NCBI GenBank assembly: GCA_963575645.1
Contig: OY754469.1
Coordinates: 21,780,001-21,844,000 of the forward strand
DNA from: Xanthostigma xanthostigma
Taxonomy: Eukaryota > Arthropoda > Insecta > Raphidioptera > Raphidiidae
DNA: 64,000 nt
Direction of reading: 5' to 3'
Part shown: positions 34,713-45,119 of the stretch, one piece after another
Position numbering within the stretch: the stretch's first letter is position 1
How the letters are laid out: each line of letters starts with the position of its first letter
Made by a program: the position numbers and the translations under genes
Notes under the pieces: generated by a model
What the model was told of the DNA's origin: nothing
Seen by the model: only the letters and a program-made list of their open reading frames with translations
Database searches by the model: none

Positions 34713-36014
34713 TAGAACTCTAAAATATTTAAATAGTTATCAATACATTGATATTAAAATGTATACAATATATTTTATTCTAGAGTTTTATTTCCATTTG
34801 TGCAGCCCTAATTGATGAGATAATACCAGCTCACGCCGGTTTATTTTTTCACAAAGGCGCCTCGACTTGACTGTAGGCATAAATCAGAAATATTTATTAA
34901 AAAAATCTAGCTAATTTTACACTACGTGATCATTCATTATTCTTGTTTGTATTAATACTATAAATGCTTATACAAACACAAAATGGCTTGCGCCTTAGTC
35001 TTTAATAATGAGTTTTTGATACGACTTTCAACGCTTAGTAGTGCAGTCAAATAAGCTGAAAATAGAGGACAACCTTGGATAGAAATGGAATAAGCTGAAT
35101 GGTTGTATAAACCTTTATTTTTGCATTTTAAATGTTATCTCAAAAGTCTCATAAGGTCACGTGTGAGCGTCCTTAGATATTCAAAGTCAAAGATAGCGAA
35201 ACTCAAGTTCTTTAGAAATATATCGCTTCCTTTGCCTCAAATCGTATTTACATTTATTATAAAAGTTATAGAGTATAAGATTCTCTACAAATTTCGTCTC
35301 AACCAATTTTTAGGCGCGAATAGCTTTGTCTGTACGTCTGTGAATCTGTACGTCCCACTTTTTTGTGTCACGCGTACAGCCCAAACGCCTTAACCGATTT
35401 TAAAAAACTTTTTTTTGATCGATTCGTCTCCGGGTAACTTAGATCCTAACGTCGCCCGATTTTTGAATTTTGGCCCCAGAGGGGAGAAATTTAGGAAAAA
35501 CAAAGTTTTTTGCTTATAGCTCGCTCATTTTAAATCGGATCGGCTCGAAACCTGTCTTAAACGAAAGAGGAGAAAATTTTACATAAGTTTCGTACAACAG
35601 AAAATGCCCAAACAGTTTTTTTATACACATTTATATAGAAATAAATTCAATTTGATATAACCGATGGCAAACATCTTTCGGTTATCTCTCTCTGTTGCAC
35701 GGCTTAACATGGCAATTTAAAAATTGCGTATGTTCTGTCTTCAAATAAAATTGGTCGATAATATTATTTATTACAATAATGAAATTAAAAGATAGCATTT
35801 GTTCAAAAACGGATGCCGTTTCGAATATTTGTGAAATGCAACGCCTTCTGAGTTAATAATTTGAATAACTAATTATTAGAACAGGTAATACTTTGACAGA
35901 TGCAAACGTCACTTTTGACATTTCTTACCATTCTGACACCACGGATGATCGGATTGAAACCAAATTTTGGGAGGATGTTTGATATGCAAATATGAAGTGG
36001 CCTATTGTTTTTGG

Positions 36015-36440
36015 GGAACATCGGCGCATGCGGAAAAGAATATATCTCTTATAATGTTGTTTTATATAAAAATAATATAGTTTGTAAAACGGTTTACTCT
36101 TCTATCTAATTTTACTAGAAATTTTTGTAAATTTTTTGGGGAAAATCGGCGCATGCGCAAGAGATATATGCCGTCGTTGTTTTTTTTTTTTTTTTTTTTA
36201 TAATAGCGATGTACTTTTAATAATAGTTTTTTATTCTATTTTTACAAGAAAGTTTTGTAAAATGTTTTTTTTTGAGGGAAAGTCGGCGCATGCGCAGAAG
36301 AGGTATAAGTTATAAAGTTGTTTGTATATAAGAATGGTATACTTTTCATAACGGTTTTTTATTCGATCTATTTTTACAAGAGTTTTGTATAATTTTTGGG
36401 AAAAATCGGCGCATGCGCAAAAGAGATACATGCCATAGTG
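36015..36440. repeat. Four tandem units of about 130 bp carrying CGGCGCATGCGC
   Basis: CGGCGCATGCG occurs at about 36023, 36146, 36285 and 36409, each followed by AAAGAGATATA-like sequence, AATGGTATACTTTT-like sequence and TTTTTACAAGAAAGTTTTGT. Single-unit copies at 61587 and 59504 show this is an internal expansion of repeat 'X'. Confidence 0.85.
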
Positions 36441-36684
36441 ATTTTTATAGGGGAATTATAAAACGATCGAATAAAAAAAAACTTGGTGACTGATGATGAG
36501 AGACTGTTTTAATAACTTGAGATATTAAAATAATAGTTGGGTGACTAAATTAATAAGTGAGCGACTGAATTACTAAGTGACTGACTAGAATGCCTTCGGT
36601 AATTTTGAAGCAGATATCTTCAACCGATTGAGATGAAAATTTGTATACACGTTTAGTTTGGATGACAATGCATGGTTAGCTGTG

Positions 36685-37420
36685 TGACGTCACTCTAAAT
36701 CCAATATGGCGGACTTCTAAATTGGCGGACTAAATTTATTATGCTTTCCTACAATATGGGTATCAAATGAAAGGGCTTGCTGAGAATAACTCGAAAAATA
36801 AAGTAACGTCACTCTAAATCCAATATGGCGGACTTCTAAAGATGGCGGACTAAGTTTATTATGCTTTCCTACAATATGGGTATCAAATGAAAGGGCTTGC
36901 TGAGAATAACTCGAAAAATAAAGTGACGTCACTCTAAAACCAATATGGCGGACTTCCAAAGATGGCGGACTAAGTTTTTTATGCTTTCCTACAATATGGG
37001 TATCAAATGAAAGGGCTTGCTGAGAATAACTCGAAAAATAAAGTGACGTCATTCTAAAACCAATATGGCGGACTTCTAAAGATGGCGGACTAAGTTTTTT
37101 ATGCTTTCCTACAACATGGGTATCAAATGAAAGGGCTTGCTGAGAATAACTCGAAAAATAAAGTGACGTCACTCTAAATCCAATATGGCGGACTAATTTT
37201 ATTATGCTTTCCTACAATATGGGTATCAAATGAAAGGGCTTGCTGAGAATAACTCGAAAAATAAAGTGACGTCACTCTAAATCCAATATGACTGGCTTCT
37301 AAAGATGGCGGACTAATTTTATTATGCTTTCCTACAATATGGGTATAAATGAAAGGCTCGGAAAATAAAGTGACGTCAGTCTAAATCCAATATGGCGGAC
37401 TTCTAAAGATGGCGCACTGG
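36685..37420. repeat. Minisatellite, about seven units of 103-121 bp
   Basis: Units start with TGACGTCA (36685, 36924, 37044, 37164, 37267, 37371; a TAACGTCA variant at 36805) and continue CCAATATGGCGGAC, AAAGATGGCGGACTAAG, CTTTCCTACAATATGGGTA and ATGAAAGGGCTTGCTGAGAA. The main period is 120 bp, so the minus strand stays open across four units (36717-37172) and gives 40-residue protein repeats. No sign of coding constraint beyond that. The final two units are shorter. Confidence 0.95.
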
Positions 37421-38371
37421 TTTTTACAAGAAAGTTATGAATTTTTTTTTCTAAACTCATAATTTCAGAAATATTTTGAAAAAAAAATCTGTTGTTCTTT
37501 TGTTCTGAAGATGTTAGTTAGGTAGTTCTTTGTTTCATTTTTGCATGACATAATAACATATTACATAGAGAACCATGAAATTATTAAATTTATGTTTTTC
37601 CTTTCTGTGTTTCATTATTTTCAACTGTTATTTTTTTCTTAAATTAAGTAAATTAAGTTATATTATTAAGCTCCCAGTGTCGTTAAATATATACACCGAT
37701 TTTCAAACAAAACACCGGGGAATATGCTGTAAAATTTCGCGCCTTGTAATTCTTGAATTACTTGGGCATATACTCCCACTGGTTCATACGTTTAACCGTT
37801 TTTGAGATAGTCGTACATGCCATAGCGCAAGCCGCAATGTCAATCGCGAATCCCAGTCTATATAAATATAAATTATATAATTATAACTATAAATATAATC
37901 TTTAAATATTCAATTAAGTAATGTTTATATTAACGAATAATTAATTTAAAAAAAAACCGGAATATTGACTGGGATTCGCGATTGACATTGCGCTATGGCA
38001 TGTATGGCTATCTCAAAAACGGTTAAACGTAAGAAAATTTGGTTAAGACGAAATTTCTAGAAAATTTTATACTCTACAACTTTCATAATAAATGGACATA
38101 CGATTTGAGACAAAGGAAGCGAGATATTTCCTAAAAACTGATTTTCGCAACCTTTGACCTTGACGCTCACACGTGACCTTATGAGACCTTTGAGACAACA
38201 TTAAGAATGTCAAAATAAAGGTTCATACATAATATTTAGCTTATTCCGTTTCATTCCGAGGTGAAACCATAAAGTGACCGGACTATAAAGTACTTTTAGC
38301 ACTACATTTCATGGAAACCACGGTAAAATGTCGATGCTCAATATACTTTAAAACTATGAAACAGTTCAATT

Positions 38372-38459
38372 AGGACAATAAAACACAACGATTCACTATC
38401 ATTGAATAATAATTAATAGCTGGTTAATGTTAGTTTTGTTCGTTGTGTTTTATTGTCCT
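38372..38459. repeat. Hairpin-forming MITE-like unit, 88 bp
   Basis: AGGACAATAAAACACAACGA at 38372-38392 pairs with TCGTTGTGTTTTATTGTCCT ending at 38459. The loop of about 48 bp is AT-rich. Confidence 0.75.
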
Positions 38460-38489
38460 CATTTCCGTGAAATATTTCATCCATACTTA

Positions 38490-38600
38490 AAATTATAAAT
38501 GCCAAAGTAACTCTGTCTGTCTGTATGTTACCTTTTCATGCCTAAACAGATTTCTATAAAATTTGGCAAGGAGATAGATTGCAACAAACACGTGTGTATA
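38490..38600 (+). repeat. 5' fragment of the 44878-46561 type repeat
   Basis: TTATAAATGCCAAAGTAACTC, TGTCTGTCTGTATGTTACC and TTGGCAAGGAGATAGATTG have the same order as the repeat at 44886-45000. Confidence 0.65.
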
Positions 38601-39617
38601 ATCTATCCGTATTACGTTAATTAGGTAAGAATGAACGTAATTGATATAATTTCGGTAAAAAAAAACTCAATAATATACTCATAACAATCAATATATTTTA
38701 GTTAGTTTTGAATCTCAGACATTAATACTGTAGGTATCTACTTATACATTTAAAGGTTGTATAAAGGTTTTAGCAAATGTGCAAAAAACTTGAAATGAAA
38801 TAATGTAACTACGCCAATATTTTAAATTTTACGTCTCGGTCTTTTTTAAAATTCGACCAAAGAAACAAAACATCTTTATAAATAAAATATTTCTATGTAA
38901 TGTGGTAATTTCTATTCTTGATCTGTTCTTGAAAAAGTGGGCTTACAAACAACACAACATCCAACTATTAATTCTTTTATAAAAAGTCCAGATAATATTG
39001 CAATATTTATTTTTAGGTTATATTCATCGTCAAGACACTTGTCATACACGGTGTAGCATAGAAAATGTACATGGTGTTCGGTTTATAATAATTTTAGTAG
39101 GACAAATTCGAATAATTTGGATTCATTTTTTATTATAATAAAAATTCAAAATTTAAAGGCTGAGTCCTATGTACTTACATTACACAATGAATAATATAAA
39201 CGGAACAATTTTTACGTGTGGAATCAGGTGTGCTTTAATTTGTTTCATTGTTTTGCCACCGTATTAATAAAACTTACTGTAATGATGACTCACTCCTCCT
39301 ATTTTTAACTGATTTCAGTAAAAAAGAGGTTCTTAATTCGACCTGTATTTGTTTGTGTATGTTCCCCGATATCTCCGCCAGCTGTCAGCAGATTTTAATG
39401 ATTCTTATTCTGTTTAATAGAGCATACCTTCAGAGTGATCCCACCACATTTTTACTTAAATTGGTTCGGTAGTTTTTTTTATGTATTTTTATTTTTGAAG
39501 AAAAACTTCTTTTGGCACGATAGGGTGAAATGCATTCTTGAGATTGAAAATGTAACGATCGTGTCGCATTATTTATGTATACCGTATACTATAAAAATTG
39601 GATTGTGAACATTAAGC
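38601..39617. other. Unannotated AT-rich DNA
   Basis: Only the fragment at 39497-39567, shared with 10733-10800, is recognised. Confidence 0.45.
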
Positions 39618-39690
39618 TAAGGTGACTCCGAGGTAGAGCACTTATCTTGTAATCTAAAGGTCGTAGGTTCGATCCCAGCGCGGTCAAGGC
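39618..39690 (+). repeat. tRNA-like sequence, probably a SINE head or decayed tRNA
   Basis: GAGGTAGAGCAC resembles an A-box end and GGTTCGATCCC (39666-39676) matches the B-box. The putative anticodon arm (TTATCTTGTAATCTAA) does not form a normal five-pair stem, so a functional tRNA is unlikely. The downstream sequence CATTATTATATTTTTGTG is AT-rich. Confidence 0.5.
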
Positions 39691-39990
39691 CATTATTATA
39701 TTTTTGTGTTTACAAATACACCAGTCTTACGTCTGTAGTGTGTAGTGTAAAATACAGTCTCCTGGCGAAGCCAAAAGGAAGGGTTATGAGTCTAGCAGTC
39801 TATAATATGTATGTTTGTATTTACGGATGTTTCACCGTAGAACCTAAACTATTCATTCGATTTTGATAAATAAGGTGTCAATCGATTCGTTATTATGGCT
39901 CGGGTAACATAGGGGAGCAAACTGAAATCAAATAAAAAATAAATTAAAAAAAAAATAATTTAAATAACAAATAACTTTAAAAACTAAAAC

Positions 39991-40214
39991 CCAACTACTG
40001 AAAAGTATGAAACAAGAAAATATTCTCATCTGAGGATAGCCGTGGTCGTGTGCCATCTCATATATTATATGAGGCCCCTCTAGATGTATATAGAGTGATG
40101 CACTTTGCCCTAGAGCTTGTGATCGCCTACTACTGTTAAAATGTAATGTTTTGTTAGGGTAGATGATAAAATGATAATATTTTCTTGTTTCATACTTTTC
40201 AGTAGTCGGGTTTC
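39991..40214. mobile_element. MITE of about 222 bp with 34-bp inverted repeats
   Basis: ACTACTGAAAAGTATGAAAC and AAGAAAATATT at the left are exactly matched inverted by AATATTTTCTTGTTTCATAC and TTTTCAGTAGT at the right. The interior includes ATATATTATATGAGG and no coding sequence. Confidence 0.8.
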
Positions 40215-41189
40215 CGTCAGTTGTGAACCGATTTTATAAGATTCTTATTCTTTTTGATAAAACACACCTTCAGGGTTGCCCCACATTTTTTTAAAATGAA
40301 TACCGTTGGATAGGCAGAAAAAAGCTTTATAAATTATAAAGGAAAAAATTAAATTCAACAAAAAACACAGCCAACTTTCGTGCGCTAGATTTTTTGACAA
40401 CTTTGACTTTTTTGCTCCACCCTAAATAAAATTGTCCATGTTTACTCTCAGAATTATTGTCCCCATCCTCCCTGAACAACTTTTATTCTAAAACGTGGCT
40501 ATGATCCGTCGATTTATATAAAAATTAATCCTTTTTAAAACTCAATTGTAATTCAAACTCATTGCTTGATAGTGCAATGGCTTTAGTAATAACATATAAA
40601 CAAGTGATAGGAGGTCATGACCACCTACAATCTCAAGCTCGGAGACTGGAAGATTTGATAAGTGCTTATTATCGCGCCAATGCCGGGATAAAAATTCACA
40701 ACCAGACATTAAACATGCACAACTGTTGAGTTCGAACAGTACAGGATGTTCAGATAAGCTTGAAACTAAACAGCGGTATTGTTGTATTGTCACTGTGAAG
40801 TGGAAAGTTTTTAAAAGTTATTTTACTAAAAACAGCGATTTTCATTAGTTGACAGGGCAAAATTTGGTTTCAGGGCGATATTTAGTTACTATAATTTCAT
40901 TTAAATTTATGTTTCACATCTGCCAAGCGTTCCACAGCGGCCCACATTTTTTTATAAAAACAATAGATGTCAGTGGAACACATTATTTTGTTTACTGGAA
41001 ATATAAAAGTTAGTCTTAGTTTAAGAGATCGCGACCAAAAATTATAAACATTTTGTCAAAGTTAATATTTGGAGATTTTTTAGAGCGTAAATATGATACA
41101 TTATATCAATAAGAGAAAGTCAACTTAACGTCGGAACGCTTTGAAAAGTGTTTTGTAAAAGCTGAAATTTGGTAGAGTGTTAAATTATT
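40215..41189. other. Unannotated DNA
   Basis: 40215-40300 shares TTCTTATTCTTTTTGATAAA and ACACCTTCAGGGTTGCCCCAC with 39400-39445. An 83-codon minus-strand frame (40793-40542) has no recognisable motif. Confidence 0.4.
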
Positions 41190-41950
41190 AAGTACTAGTA
41201 GCCCGGTCAGGCTTCGCCCGAATTTGTAGATTGCTACCGTTTATTCGTCGACTTACGTTGCAAAATTAGTCTCCATGAAAAGCGATTTTATTTTAATGCG
41301 ATAATTTATAGCCTATGTTCATCCTGAAGATCCTTTCTAAATCTTGGTGAAAAAAATTGAAATCGGATGAGTAGTTTCAGAGATTACCTTCCGCATACAC
41401 ACAAACTCACAAAATTAGATTATAAAAAAAATTAGAAATAATCAAAAAAATTACTGTCTAAATTCGTGACTTACAGTGTGAATCGTAATTAATTTGACGT
41501 ATCTAATATATTTTGTTGGGTTCCCCTTCGCATACCTGAGCCTCTCGCACGCCGACATAGGTACATGCCTTCACCGACCGCCACTAAAATTATTTTGTCA
41601 AATATGTGTTCTAAATTAAATACTTAAAATAATAAACAAATTTATTTAAATATAGATTAACACTATATCGGTTAAAACAGCTTCGTAAATAGTTCATTAT
41701 TTTTTATCAAATTTGAAAGATAAAAATAGTTTTTGTGAGTAATCCTTAGAAGATTAACACATGCTGTTGGGGACTTTTTTTTTAGAACTTTTCAAGAGGA
41801 GCAATTCAGCTATACATTATTTTCGTGTAACTTTAACTATTAACGTAGCGGACACCGTGGAAGCTCTCAAGAGGCACGATTTTTTCCAACTTAGTTGAAG
41901 AATATCATATTAACTTTAATAACTTTAGCCAATTTGCACATAATATATAA
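41190..41950 (+). repeat. Dispersed repeat with CCCGGTCAGGCTTCGCCCG start, copy 1
   Basis: It starts ACTAGTAGCCCGGTCAGGCTT and carries AAATCGGATGAGTAGTTTCAGAG, TTCGCATACCTGAGCC, AACTTTTCAAGAGGAGCAATTC and GCTCTCAAGAGGCACGATTT, all in the same order at 44210-44870. No coding sequence. The start resembles the common insect ends reading ACTAG(C/T)(G/A)GCCCGG. Confidence 0.85.
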
Positions 41951-43161
41951 TATAATATATAGCCTCTGTTGGTTGGGAGTAATGTACCTTTCAAATGTTG
42001 AAAGAATTTTTCAAATAGGTGCAGTGGTTCCGGAGATTACCCTCCTCATACACACAAACTCACAAAATTTGCTGTCTTTATAATATTAGAATAGATAATT
42101 TTATCTCTGGATCATACGTGCTTCATTGATAGAGTATTTTGGTGTTAGTTATATACACAACATATCGTATGTAGTTACTATTTACTATAATGTAGGTACG
42201 CGGTACTGACTCACAGCGCAACTAAAAGATGGCTTTATCATAACCGGTGTCAAGTGGTGGGCATTTGGGTCCAGCCCCTAGCTGTCCCATTACGGCAGAT
42301 ATTATTAAATTACTGCACAGCACTAGGAACATATATCATCATCATCATCATCGTTGTATAATACCGTCGCATGTCAAGTATGAATCCAGGGATGTAGTCA
42401 ACTTTTCCTATGTTGGTTTTAATCATACGAAAAATACTTTCCGATTGACACTGTGCAGGAGTAAAATATTCCATCTTGCTTTCTTGTTTATTAGAAGTTT
42501 AAAAGAGAAAAATTACTAAAACATATTAAAGATAGCTTCCATTGAAATGTACTAAAAAAGAAAAAATACTCTTTGATAATTTAGATTCATAATTAGGAAG
42601 TTTCCACTTGACGAAAACGTTAATAGTCACAGTGTCAAGTCATTATAATGAGGATAGCTTTTTAAAAATACTGAAAACATTATTTCGATATCTTTAAATT
42701 CAATGGAGATTTTTAATTTTTTGTTCGCGGGGTCACAACGGAACTGATAAACACCCGGTTCACCATTATGGTGCTCTGCGGCACGATGTGTCATATTAGT
42801 AGTTGAGTAACTATTAAGTTACAATATAGTAAGTCATAAATATAAAATATATTCAGATATCTCTTACTTCAAAATTGATATTTCATTAATTTTCACATTA
42901 ATTAAAATTTTAACTTCTGTTGCCTTCATCACTTGCTATATTACCCGTATAACGCGGAGAAATGTAAAAAACACTTTGAAGCTGAATAATTTTGTTATTT
43001 TTAAAGATGTTACAAAAATTCTTTCGTCATTAATTTTCTATTTTTTAAAAATATGTTTAGGAGCCAAAAATATGGAAAACTTTCTTATTATAAAAACCTG
43101 GTTCGTAGCTAAAGCGTTTTTTTTTTAATTATGATCCAAAATTATTAAAAATTTTTTTTTC
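41951..43161. other. Unannotated DNA with repeat fragments
   Basis: 42015-42095 repeats the GTTCCGGAGATTACC..CACACAAACTCACAAAATT phrase of the preceding repeat. 42325-42350 holds an ATC microsatellite. 42790-42970 shares GTAACTATTAAGTTACAATATAG and AAGTCATAAATATAAAATATA with 54479-54527. Confidence 0.45.
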
Positions 43162-43220
43162 AATTTAAAGAATAGCTACTGTAGGTATGCTACATTGTTA
43201 CAGTAGCTATTCTTTAAATT
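43162..43220. repeat. Perfect 22-bp-arm hairpin
   Basis: AATTTAAAGAATAGCTACTG.. at 43162-43183 is exactly reverse-complemented at 43199-43220, with a 15-base loop (GGTATGCTACATTGT). A transcript would fold into a 59-nt stem-loop. No evidence of expression. Confidence 0.9.
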
Positions 43221-44209
43221 TATTAATTAGAATTACGTACGTTACCGTGAATAAATCACAGAATTTGAACAAACTATAATAACTACTACGATAGGTATTC
43301 ATAGAAATACAATCAATTTATGTCTCTATATAGTTCATTGAAGAGTACTACTCAGACGTTAATCAAAGTTTAAAAGTTTAAAGTATACAATATATATTCT
43401 ATATCTATTGCAAGGAGTTGCATTATGCTCGTTTTTAAGAATTCGTACATCCAATGAAAAAACGGAACCCTTATAGGACAATTTTCTTTCTGTCTGTCTG
43501 TCTGTGACAGCTTATTTTCTTCGAATTTATTGAACGGCAATTAAGGTTGTTTGATACACATAATATATAGTTTTTTTTTTTTTAATAAAATCCTAAGTCT
43601 TAATGTTCTGTCGGAAAACGGAATGGTGCGGAACGCGAGTTCGTCTTGCATTTGACCGGTTTTTTATGACATTAAACCTGATAGAAAAGCTATACTTCGG
43701 TATTTTTTAAAACTTACTTCAATTTCAGCCAATTTTTTATGAACCGAAATTTAAGTCGAATGTGGTTTATTGGGTCAAAACTGACCGAACCCCAACCTTC
43801 GATCGGAACTAATCGCACCGGCAGTCATACTACACGATGATGTAAGTTAGAGATGGAAGCTTGAAGCGGCTCCGTTATTGATATTTTATATTTATGGCAG
43901 CTCTCCTCAACTACTATATTATAGCCTCCACTAAGTCATCTCCGAGGTGGGCCAGATATTTTTTTCATCTATCAACTAGTTAAGACTATTAAGACAGCAA
44001 TAGTAAACCTAGGTATTTGACCTTAGGTTGACCACTCATTACCTATCCGAATTAACCATGGGAATATTATTGTTTTCTGTACACTACATATTATATCGTT
44101 CATTTTTTTTTCATTTCATAGTGGATTAGGTGCACGTTATGTACAAAATTTAATAATTATAATTTATCAAAAATGCTACCAAAATTTTGAGAGAAATCGT
44201 CAATATAAA

Positions 44210-44870
44210 ATACTAGTGGCCCGGTCCGGCTCCACATGCATTTGTAAATTGCCATCGTTTTTTCGTAGATTAAGTTACAAAATTGGTCTCCACCAAAAGA
44301 GATTTTGTTTTAACGCAATAATATATAGCCAACGTTCATCTTGAGGGTCCATTATAAATATTGGTGAAATAATTTTTTAAATCAGATGAGTAGTTTCGGA
44401 GATTACTAAACCCAAATATACACAATCTCACAAAATTCGCTCTCTGGCTTTGTTAAGTTCCTCCTTCGCATACCTGAGCCCCTCTCGCGTCGACATCCCC
44501 GCCGCCGCTGCCGATCGTCACCATATTTATGTTGTCAAATATATTCTGAATTAAATGCGTAAGATAATAAGCAAATTTATTTATATATAAATTAACACCG
44601 TATCGATTAAAACAGTTTTGTAAATAGTTCATTATTTTCAAATTTGAAAGATAAAAATAATTTTTGTGAGTTATCCTTAGAAGATAGACACATATGGTGT
44701 CGCTGACTTTTTTTTGAACTTTTCAAGAGGAACAATTCAGCTGTACATTATTTTCGTGTAACTCTATTCACGTAGCGCACGCCGTCAAAGCTCTCAAGAG
44801 GCACGATTTGTACCGACATAATTGACAAATATCATCATAACTTTTACCAAACATTTAAAAGTAGTTGATT
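44210..44870 (+). repeat. Dispersed repeat, copy 2 of the 41190 element
   Basis: It parallels 41190-41950 from ACTAGTGGCCCGGTCCGGC through TTCGCATACCTGAGCC to CTCTCAAGAGGCACGATT, with many scattered substitutions and small indels, so the two copies diverged some time ago. Confidence 0.85.
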
Positions 44871-45119
44871 GTTTATGTAATCTGTACTAATATTATAAAT
44901 ACAAAAAAAACTCTGTCTGTCTGGCTGTTACGGTTTCACGACAAAACTATACTAAGTCGATTGTGGTTAAATTTAATATGGAGATAGTTTGAAGCCTGGG
45001 AACGGACATAACTACTTTTTTTCCAAAATTCAACCCCTATGGGGTTGTAATATTTTATGATGTTACGCTTTCACGGCCAGACCGCTGGGTCGATTGTGAT
45101 GAAATTTAATATGGAGATA

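Larger units (their letters stand above)
35314..37778 (+). mobile_element. 2.46-kb insertion containing repeat 'X' and two tandem arrays
   Basis: It interrupts the foldback's left arm between ..CTCAACCAATTTTT and CATACGTTTAACCG... In order it carries: a GTCTGTACGTCTGTGAATCTG region, the block shared with 26690-26870 (35518-35640), repeat 'X' from ACCAAATTTTGGGAGGATG (35958), a four-unit array, a seven-unit minisatellite, the end of repeat 'X' (37420-37530), and a short tail. The outermost limits are inferred from loss of match to the foldback arms, so a few bases are uncertain. Confidence 0.7.
35040..38285 (-). mobile_element. Long-arm foldback element split by a 2.5-kb insertion
   Basis: The left part (35040-35313) and right part (37779-38285) together reproduce the element at 47565-48335 in reverse orientation. 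Both have an outer end with CAAATAAGCT..AATAG.GGACAA, arms with GGAATAAGCTGAAT, AAAGTCTCATAAGGTCACGTGTGAGCGTCC and TTGCCTCAAATCGTATTT, and another outer end with TTTCACCTCGGAATGAAACGG. Between the Cs of the CCTCGG motifs the split copy totals about 724 bp without the insertion, against 712 bp for the unsplit copy. No transposase is visible. Confidence 0.8.

Noticed and set aside
36685..37420. Regular spaced repeats suggestive of a CRISPR array
   Set aside because: The units are contiguous 103-121-bp tandem copies without unique spacers, in eukaryotic DNA.
40542..40793. 83-codon minus-strand frame as a host exon
   Set aside because: No recognised motif, no clear splice signals and repeats on both sides; left unannotated.
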